Source of the DNA: Paraglomus occultum
Lineage: Eukaryota; Glomeromycota; Glomeromycetes; Paraglomerales; Paraglomeraceae
DNA length: 15,344 nt
Direction of reading: 5' to 3'
NCBI GenBank assembly: GCA_910592205.1
Contig: CAJVPJ010000865.1
Span: 1 to 15,344 of the forward strand
Part shown: positions 7,881 through 15,344 of the stretch, piece by piece
Numbering within the stretch: position 1 is the first letter of the stretch
Layout of the letters: every line of letters starts with the position of its first letter
Position numbers and translations under genes: made by a program
The notes under the pieces: generated by a model
The model's database searches: none
Seen by the model: only the letters and a program-made list of their open reading frames with translations
Told to the model about the DNA's origin: nothing

Positions 7881-8475
7881 CTATAAAAGGTGACCTTCGT
7901 GCCATATTGTTATTACACAAAACTGGTATTGTATTTCTAAACTTGCAGCCGGTTTATATTAGTCACTTAAAAATTAGTTCTCTAAATTTCACTTGAAATA
8001 TAAGCGCTTTTTCACTTGCTGACTAAATAATCCATTGTGAAAATGTACCCGCTTCACATACTTTTACTTTTCGCTCCGCTCTCATTTATACCTCTACGAG
8101 ATTTACTTATCTTTATTATTAAACAGATACCATGTTTTCTCTCGCGTTTTGTTTTTCGTCTTCTTCTGTAGGTTCTGATCGTTCAAACCTTTTCTCATGT
8201 TAATATTATTCATGGCAAACAGAATGTTTCATACAGTTTCAACTGACTTTCAAATTGGGAAACGGAATCCATTATCTCATTTTCTATAATAGCGCTGATT
8301 CCACTGGTAAACCTCTTCTACTCCCGTTCTAGTAATTTTTTATCACGTTCTGCTCCGCTTCCCTCTCAAAAAATTATAGATTGTGCTGTCTGCTCGATAT
8401 ATTGAATTCTAAATTTTAATTTAACAAGATCGATAGCAAAACATTAGTTTAAAAAGGACACTCAAAAAGAACTAA

Positions 8476-8486
8476 CCCCCCCCCCC
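8476..8486 (+). repeat. 11-base C homopolymer
   Basis: A run of eleven C in an otherwise strongly AT-rich stretch. It is a likely site of length error in reads or assembly. Confidence 0.9.
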
Positions 8487-10655
8487 TTCAATTTAATTAT
8501 CTGGAGATAGAATTGAGTTAAAAAAATTAATTTGAGGAATAGAATCAGCTTATGAGGAAAAAATAATAAAGTAGACCTGTTTTCACCAAGATAAAGTTTA
8601 TTTTGTTCTGTTCCTCTTCTGTGACCTTTCTTTTTTTATTTGATAAAGAACAAGACGTAATAAAAATATCGAACGTTTGTGTCCAGGTCGAAGCAAAAGT
8701 GCTCTAATTGTAGCAATGATTTTTTTACAGATGATGCCTTCTCTTATTCGCACCGCTTAGTATTTCGTTTTGATAGCATGATTATAAATGTCATCTTGTT
8801 TGCTGTAATTACAAATTAGTGTTTATAAATTCAATTCTAACTGTATACGAATTTCACCGCATTGAATTTCTCCAGAAAACTAATCGAATCAAGAAAATCT
8901 TTTGTATCAGTATGGATCACGAGTACTTGTCAGCAAAAAGCTGGTGAACTATTGCAATTTATAATAATATTCAAAATGCTCTAACAATCTAAGTTTTACT
9001 AGTACAAGGAATGGTAGATTTTGAAATCAAATTTTAAAGCTATTCATTTATCAGCTGCCTTGCACACACTAAGGAATGGAGAGGAGTTAGTATTAGGGGG
9101 AGATTATTAATGATTGGGTATAAATAATTTTTTTTTGTTTTATTTAAGCATTCATGATCATTTTGGAAAAAGCAAAAAAATTGATGTGGTGTTATATTCA
9201 GGGTTTTTGGTTGTTATTATTACAAATATTAATTTAGAATATTATTATTTGGGTATTATTTATCTTACTCCTTCAGGTTATTTTTATGTTTGATGATTAA
9301 AGACCGTGACATTTTTTTTTCAAAATGTAATAGAAAAGACGAAAACTGCGCTATTACACGTACTATCAGTTTTGATCGTATTATCAATTGTCATCATGCC
9401 ACATGATTGTTTGCCATTTTAGTAGTAATTTGTTGCTGATGGTCTAGGAAACAAAAAAAATATTACAGAATTCGGTTGGAAAGAATCAAGGTATAAGTTT
9501 TTGAATTTTTATGGCCAAAGTTGAGTATGAGTATAAATATACCTCGAATTAATAAACTTGACGTTTAAAAGTTTTGCGGGAGGCATCTGATCGATCTCTG
9601 AAATTTTACGTTTATGTTCTCAAAAGCGTTGGATTATGTATAATAAAATCAGGAAAATTCGTCAACTGGCGAGTATAAGTGATTAATTAATTCGATTGAC
9701 GTTTCTACTAAGACTTGAGCCTTGAATTTTCAGCATAATTTCCGAGAAAATTCTTCACTGCTGTAGCAATACTTTTATCAATGGTTATTTGACTTCCATC
9801 AGCACTTTTTTCTTTACATTATCATAAAAGTGTGGTATTATTCCATTCGTCACTAGGTGTTTTCGAAGTCAATGCGGCCAATTTTTACCATAATGAGTTG
9901 CGTTATTCGAAAGACGTGTATTGCGCTCTTAATGTTTCTTTTTAAGACGTAAACTGGCGGTTATTTATCTGCCATTTCATTACTTTCGGCAGGGTCATTA
10001 AAATATGTCTTTTTCGGATCTAAAAAACGTTTGCCCTCCTTGTACGTCAAACTGAGCAACCAAAACTATTGACAGAGAAACTTAAAATATATACAATGAT
10101 TTATCCGCGACAAGAATAACGTAATGGTAACACAATGGAATATTATTTATTAATTAAAATTACGGCTTGAAACAATGCAAAACTTAGTATTAAGTATTTT
10201 AATGAGGTAATATTTGACATTAAAGATTATGTAAGCCAGTTTTCAAAAAGCGTGTGTGTCTCATGATGACTCGATAATCCCCGACAAAAACGGCATGGCT
10301 GGTCCCATTATCAAGGAATCCGACTTACATATGAGAATATGAAAAAGAAAAAGAACAGAGAAATTCTGTCCAACTTACCGAGTATTACAGAATTGTTCAG
10401 AGGTTTTGTCTATCCATTGCATATTAGAAGATGTTTAACTGCTCGTTATTTTAACACAAAATATCGAGATCACGTCTCTATTTGGTGAAGAATCTGATAT
10501 GCTATTGAGTTGTTAGTATCCCTAAAATCAAAATTCTTATACTGACCCTTTTGCAGTCTCAAAAATATGTAATATCAAAGACGTATGTTTCTTGACTATG
10601 AAAAACTGGATAGTGAATTTTATTGGTTGAGATATTAGGGCATTAATTCTAACAT

Positions 10656-10736
10656 TCAATATTACCATGCAAAACAGCTCTAGCGGTCCACCGTAGCTGT
10701 GTCAATAAAGGACCACCAAATCAATATTACCATGCA
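10656..10736 (+). repeat. 16-bp direct repeat pair
   Basis: TCAATATTACCATGCA occurs at 10656-10671 and again at 10721-10736, 65 bp apart. Sequence after each copy is only loosely similar. A GGTCC/GGACC inverted pair lies between them. This could be a decayed tandem duplication downstream of the PAQR gene. Confidence 0.7.
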
Positions 10737-10921
10737 CAGATGCTTTCTCGTATTTAACCCCATGAGACTATATTAATTGCAATTTCTATTACTTGATGGG
10801 GAAATCACACAGTTCATGTCGTTTGTACTGATGCATTGCATTTAAGAATACAATCGGGACAGATAACAAGAACGGACTTGATATTATATGAATTCTATTA
10901 TGTATTTGTTTATACTACTTG

Positions 10922-13138
10922 CTAACTGGGTACCATCAATTCAATTTCTTTTTGGCACGAGTGATTTTGTGCATGCCAATAAGCCATAGTCTTTGTTACC
11001 CCATAATAATGAACCAACGCCGCCCCAACAACAAAAATATGAAATATTTGATGAGAGGATCCCTGTAAAAAAGAGAATTACAAGTTAGTTCCTTCTTACG
11101 TTTTGATTGACAGCGATGAGGGCCTCTGATTCTGCCTTATTTCGTTACTTTGACTTACCCATATGTCGAATTTACCAGGAAACCATCGCTCGGGTACTCT
11201 CGCCCCATAAATAAGAGCTCCTGATATATACAAGCTGCCCATCAGTAGCATATGATTCAATGATATAACGTCGAAGCATAATCGCCACTACAAACGAGCA
11301 GACAGATGTTACAACACTATAATATTCAGCAATGACAAACTATACATGATCCAATCACGTCTTACCCCATATATTATCAGCGCATGAGCTATAGGAAATA
11401 TAGCACTTAATCCCATGGCTATGAATAATCCAGTCCTAAACCATCTAAACTCTGGGGATCGGAAATGACTAGCTACAGCAACCACTATCTGCGAAACGTT
11501 GGTAGTCATTAGTTAGTATCGTAGCATTTATTGATACACTATAAAAAAACACTTACTGTTGCTCCGCCAAAGAGAGATATCATGCCAAGATATATTGCCT
11601 GTAGTAGAGGAGCGCAATAAAAGCCTGTTGAAGAGTAAATCAGGATAAGCATGAAAATTATATGCTAGATTATGACACGGCTAGACAAATTTGATATATC
11701 GTACCGTAATAAATCATCGGGAAAAACGATCCCCTGTTATAGGCAACGAAGAATTGTTATTAAATCATCAACTACCACATGCCAACATTTTATCGTTGCT
11801 AGTAGACTTACACTATGAGAGTGACAATTCCAATATAGTCGCACCTGTTCCAATCAGCACAAACCTAGATGGATCAAATGCCGAATATAAGACGTTATTT
11901 TCTCAATACTTGATTCAGTAGAGAACATCTCGTAGATAAAACAATTTTGTGTGCTTTCTTTGCCTCAAACCTTCCATCCTTTACATACCTTCTCTGAGTG
12001 ACAACTGACGGTATGGAAAGTGGATGATAGACCCAGACAAGTCATTGCTCCCCCGAGGAAAATGTAAAATACAGCAAAATCCGGCCATGAGGTTGACTGT
12101 ATACTTGCGAGAACTTGCGAATAGGTCATAAAGGCGATAAATAGGAAGGCAAGTGCGCCAATAAGGTGGGACCAAATGTTGACTATTCAAGTGTTGAAAA
12201 GTCGGGAAAAGAGAGAGAGAAAAAACTTGTTTAATATGTGAACAGAAATAGACAATCTTCGTCTACAAGGGCCAGGCATCGTTAATAAAACTGAGAGTAC
12301 AGTCCACCTTCTTAATATGACACCCGTTACCTCGATGATACGCTAATATGACAGAGTTATACAATCCATATAACGGCTAGACTTTTTGTTTTTTTCTCTT
12401 TTTTTCCCTCTTTTTGCTCTCATTAATTAATTGCTTTACATATGACCCGAAATCACCCAATTTATATACATAGTTAACTCCTAAGCTAACAAGATAATAT
12501 CATCAGAAACAGTGATAACGCATCGTAAATCAACATTAAGAGCTCTTCTTCTATTAAAAAACCTTTTCCGCGCGAGATCCTTACCTATTCAAACCCGATC
12601 CTCGCCACTTTAATAACCCAGCATGTATAGCAGCCAGACATTCTTGCGTCTACTATCCAGTTTTTATATGCAATAAAGTCTTTTCATTCAATACACTGTG
12701 ACATCACAACTATTGACCAGCCGTGTCATATTAACGGTGAACTGTGCTCTATTCGCGCAAATACTTTCGACACCCGTACCCGCAAGCCCACTTCACATCC
12801 CCTTTAATATTGGCTTGTCTATGTTAGTTTTTTTTTTTTTTTTTTGCAAAATACCTACCGCTCTCGTTATGAAGGTAAAACAGACTCTTCGCACATTTGT
12901 GGTAACTAAAAGTTGGTCTTCTGTAACCTCTTAGTATGTCCTTATTATCTTGCATCCAACTGGGCAAATCACCAAAATTACAAGTCAGGGATACCCTTGT
13001 GTGAACGGCACTTAGCATCGCCGGGATATAGTGCTGATCAGCAGAGTTGTGTTTCTGTAAAGAGATTGTTTCTTCCTCTATAGTGGAAGTGTCTGTTGAG
13101 GAACGCTTTGTGTGAGACATTATGCGACGAGACAACAT
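10922..13138 (-). CDS. PAQR / AdipoR-Izh (hemolysin III family) seven-helix membrane protein, eight exons
   Basis: Minus-strand exons: 13138-12859, 12182-11989, 11864-11812, 11733-11705, 11624-11557, 11488-11366, 11287-11159 and 11062-10922. All junctions are GT-AG and in phase, totalling 1017 bp, or 338 residues plus TAG. Family marks: GYRRPTFSYHKCAKSLFYLH ahead of the membrane domain; HNESVNIWSHLIG, formed across the first junction; SSTFHTVSCHS, with a zinc-ligand His; RCDYIGI and VGSFFP; YYGFYC; RWFRTGLFIAMGLSAIFP; GALIYGARVPERWFPGKFDIW; and SSHQIFHIFVV, giving the second and third His ligands as HxxxH. Length and seven hydrophobic segments match the family. The N-terminal 60 or so residues are polar and Ser/Thr-rich, as expected for a cytosolic tail. 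Fungal members (Izh proteins) act in membranes and are linked to zinc and sterol homeostasis; ceramidase activity is known for animal AdipoR. The exact role here is inferred only. The start could be Met1 (13138) or Met7 (13120). No sign of decay. Confidence 0.93.
12183..12858 (-). other. Long first intron of the PAQR gene
   Basis: 676 bp from donor GTAGGT to acceptor TTGAATAG, while the other six introns are 68-124 bp. It splits the signature so that HNES is joined to VNIWSH. It contains an 18-T run next to the donor and pyrimidine/purine-rich tracts at 12385-12415 and 12210-12226. Confidence 0.88.
12828..12845 (+). repeat. 18-base T homopolymer near the intron 1 donor
   Basis: Lies 13 bases inside intron 1 of the PAQR gene, read as poly-A on the coding strand. 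Its length may be inexact, but being intronic it does not affect the reading frame. Confidence 0.9.
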
Positions 13139-14689
13139 GGTATAAGTTGGAAAGTGCGAGGAAGGTTTGCAAATATTAGTGAATCGAAGTACAAGAAAGT
13201 GATAAGTGGGGCAGACAAAATGACGGTAATAGTGCCACAGACAGGGGGCGGTGTGGACTGGTAAAGCGCCACATATTTTTGTAATTGACTTTCTATATTT
13301 GCAAAAACAAAATTAATTAAAAAACGAAAGTATTTATCCAAGGAAATCAAGTTTGGGGAATTTGAGCAACTCCACTTCCAATACGGAGTCGTGCTAATGC
13401 TTAGTGCAGATTACAGGAAAAAAGGTTGGGGTTAACTGTAGTACAACATTTGCACACACGAGTTGCTGATTATCACATGAAATGATAAAATCCCCAAAAC
13501 AGAGATCGCAGTTACTAATTTTGGTTTACATACAGATTTCAGGTGATCGAACTAATTAATATCATGGTTACACGACTTATTCTAGAAGAACCGTCAAATT
13601 GAAAACCCCATCCTGTCCTACCCTTTCACTAGCATGCTAACACCCGATTCAACTTTGATTTTCTACAAGCATTAATACAAACCAATCTCTCTCTTCTTTT
13701 CATATGAACCCCGCTTCGATAGTCAAATGGTTTGTTGCAGCAGCAGCAAGGGGGAAAATCAACACATAAAACACACTGCTATTACTGTATTACGATCAGA
13801 CTGTAAATAAAGTTATAAACCCAAGGATAAAACAATATACAAAGTTTTTATTATAATAGTAAATTGTAAGATAAAGTGTACAGTTGATTAAATATGTAGC
13901 AAACATTACTTTAAAAATATGCCATACACAATCACAAGTAATACGGTCTATCATTTCATGTAGATTGAACTAATATGAATTAAGTTTAAATTATACGCAT
14001 TGTTTTAGGTTTGGTTACAAATACGCAAAGTTCCGAATTAAAACGGGCCGGGCCTGTCACGAAAGTTGCCTATGAAAGTATGCACTAGTGACACAAAGTT
14101 AAAGTGTCGATAAAATTGCGTCCCACTGCACAAACGCGTACGCTAATAACACAGATCATGCAGGCGATAGGGTTCAACTTTGCGCTCTATCGCTTATATA
14201 GATTCTATTGCTGAAGCGTGTACCGTTATTCCAGCGTTGTGATAATGAGTTATATAGAATAACTTTATCTCATTCACTATGAATGACGGAAAACTAGTAT
14301 AAGAAAGACGTGTCGAACTTTTATAAGCAATGCACTTTTTGACTAGAACTGACCACTGCTTCTTTGTATCAGCAGACAATCTTGTTATCAAGCGTAATTA
14401 AGCCACTTACTAAAAAATTTAGTGCATGAGCATCAAAATGGATCGTGCTTATTATACAAACTACAGGCCGATACCTTTGGTAGAACTCTGCACACAGTGT
14501 TTGTATTCATTCAGTGAACCCTCTATAAATGCACCCTGCACACCCTCCATATTCTGCACTGCACGGTTTTTTCGAATTCCCACCATAGATAGCCTTCCCT
14601 CTCTATCAGTAGTGTTACCCTAAGAAATTACAGTACCTACGATTATAGTCAGACCGAATAAAGAAATCACGACTGACTATCACTACTGG
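13139..14689. other. Upstream of the PAQR gene; otherwise no supported gene
   Basis: The part next to 13138 should hold the PAQR promoter; no clear core element is visible. Further out, a short GCAGCAGCAGCA run lies at about 13736-13748. Minus-strand 14391-14194 is open for 65 codons from an ATG (MITRLSADTKKQW...), and 14426-14699 is open on the plus strand with one stop. Neither resembles a known family, so I do not call them genes. Confidence 0.4.
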
Positions 14690-15022
14690 CTCTTATAAAA
14701 TCGATACTCCAACGCTAGGAGAGCTCTCTGAAATACTTACATCTCTCGACCTTCCTGATGCTATGTCGATTGAAGAATTTTTAAGTAACCTCGAAGAACA
14801 GGACGTTTATGTAATTCCTGACGACAACGAACTTGTTGAATTATGTAGGAAACAGACAGACTTACCTACTAATAGCAATAGCGAGGAATCCGATGACCCG
14901 AAATAATCAGTATTAACGAGGCTTCAAAAAGCTTAGAAATAGTGTATAATTTTCTACAACAACAGGATAATGCTGAGGAATTGTTCAAACACGTCAAAGC
15001 TCTTGACAAATCCATTTATTAA
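14690..15022 (+). pseudogene. C-terminal remnant of a pogo/Tigger-like transposase
   Basis: From 14700 the frame reads IDTPTLGELSEILTSLDL, then PDAMSIEEFL, EEQDVYVIPDDNELVELC and NSEESDDPK to a TAA at 14904-14906. Shifting frame at about 14903, within an A run, the sequence continues IISINEASKSLEIVYNFLQQ, then DNAEELFKHVKALDKSIY, and stops at 15020-15022. An acidic hinge followed by a short helix ending in LQQQ matches the C-terminal tail of Tigger/jerky-type DDE transposases common in arbuscular mycorrhizal fungi. The CENP-B-like DNA-binding domain and the DDE catalytic domain are absent upstream, and no terminal inverted repeat is visible on either side. It is therefore a truncated, frameshifted, dead fragment. 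The upstream limit is uncertain; ITTGSYK before 14700 may be a mutated piece of the same protein. Confidence 0.75.
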
Positions 15023-15096
15023 TTTAAAACACGCAAGAATTACAAACTTAATTTTGACTAATATTTAAAAAGCTCTTTGTATTAAAGTATCTTTTT

Positions 15097-15342
15097 TCAA
15101 AGACAAGATAGTTCTCTAATCATGTGACATAAGGAAGAGACTGGAAAATAGTCAGAACAATGTTTAAGATGGAAGGAATGCTCAAATCGTTTTTCGATAA
15201 CCAACGCGGCGCACGCGATTTTCGTGTCATCTTTCGGTAGATAGACTTGACGTGGAGAAGGTTGCGTATATGTATGAGCTATGTGTGAGTAGACGTGTGC
15301 TTGAACTCCTTCACCAGTTAGTGGTCTTGGAGGCTTGTCGTA
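15097..15342 (-). CDS. Open frame running off the window edge, possible 3' exon of an unknown gene
   Basis: On the minus strand the frame is open from the right window edge for 81 codons to a TGA at 15097-15099; the start lies outside. It reads YDKPPRPLTGEGVQAHVYSH, then YTQPSPRQVYLPKDDTKIAC, and ends MIRELSCL. The first 55 codons are richer in GC than neighbouring DNA and have a normal-looking composition, whereas the last 25 (FHLKHCSDYFPVSSLC) look less so. An exon may therefore end earlier at an unseen donor. I do not recognise the family. Chance openness cannot be excluded. Confidence 0.4.
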   Translation of the reverse strand, partial: YDKPPRPLTGEGVQAHVYSHIAHTYTQPSPRQVYLPKDDTKIACAALVIEKRFEHSFHLKHCSDYFPVSSLCHMIRELSCL

Positions 15343-15344
15343 TG

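Larger units (their letters stand above)
7881..10921. other. 3-kb gene-poor AT-rich region
   Basis: No gene I can support on either strand. Visible features are the 11-base C run at 8476-8486 and the 16-bp direct repeat at 10656/10721. Several short minus-strand segments read like protein but are too short and broken to call: about 8376-8207 (ERDKKLLERE, stop, then KRFTSGISAIIENEIMDSV) and about 8923-8842 (TDTKDFLDSISFLEKFNAV). They may be eroded gene fragments or chance. Confidence 0.5.

Noticed and set aside
7739-7996. Plus-strand 85-aa open frame
   Set aside because: It has no ATG start and reads through the TATAACGA terminal repeat units (hence ITNSGYNEDLFITK), so it is a transposon-end artefact.
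8037-8170. Plus-strand 42-residue hydrophobic frame starting MYPLHILLLF
   Set aside because: Short, AT-driven hydrophobic composition and no neighbouring exons or homology; chance is likely.
11309-11509. Stand-alone 66-aa minus-strand protein starting MTTNVSQ
   Set aside because: Its core is exon 6 of the PAQR gene; the ends are translated intron sequence.
11691-11921. Plus-strand 76-aa open frame
   Set aside because: It overlaps PAQR exons 3 and 4 and introns on the opposite strand and has no recognisable content.
12698-12934. Plus-strand 78-aa open frame with a poly-Phe run
   Set aside because: It is antisense to PAQR exon 1 and intron 1; the Phe run is the 18-T homopolymer.
13120-13350. 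Minus-strand 76-aa open frame upstream of the PAQR start
   Set aside because: It overlaps the PAQR 5' region in another frame and has no family resemblance; hydrophobic only because the DNA is AT-rich.

Overview
The window looks like a fungal nuclear contig, most likely from the Glomeromycotina (arbuscular mycorrhizal fungi such as Rhizophagus), although no single marker proves this. The support is an AT-rich background, short GT-AG introns, a long Sel1-free TPR array protein, decayed TKL-type kinase and P-loop NTPase copies of the kind these fungi carry in large families, and pogo/Tigger-type transposon debris with TATAACG repeats near the ends. There is no bacterial gene organisation, and I found no tRNA, rRNA or CRISPR array.

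Layout. 571-1032 (minus) is a broken P-loop NTPase gene with one clean intron and one frameshift; weaker traces may run down to about 150. 1308-2834 (plus) is a heavily broken TKL-like protein kinase gene with at least four frame changes, several stops and an internal 49-bp tandem duplication. 3752-5269 (minus) is an intact 14-repeat TPR gene. 5522-5646 is a 125-bp TA-flanked MITE-like element. 6117-6716 (plus) is an unrecognised 199-aa protein. 7196-7473 (plus) is an anonymous open stretch, and 7787-7880 is a solitary pogo-type terminal repeat. 7881-10921 is 3 kb of AT-rich DNA with no gene I can support. 10922-13138 (minus) is the best gene here: an eight-exon PAQR/AdipoR-Izh (hemolysin III family) seven-helix membrane protein that reads in phase through every splice junction to give 338 residues. 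13139-14690 is mostly empty, 14690-15022 (plus) is the C-terminal remnant of a Tigger-like transposase, and 15097-15342 (minus) is an open frame running off the window edge.

The genes do not form a pathway or operon. The window reads as two or three live single genes (TPR, PAQR, perhaps the 199-aa protein) set in a repeat-rich compartment where duplicated signalling-type genes and transposons are decaying. I see no convincing new multi-gene system. The most useful results are the reconstructed PAQR gene, which single-frame reading would miss, the TPR stop codon buried in a splice-donor consensus, and two unannotated open frames (7196-7473 and 15097-15342).
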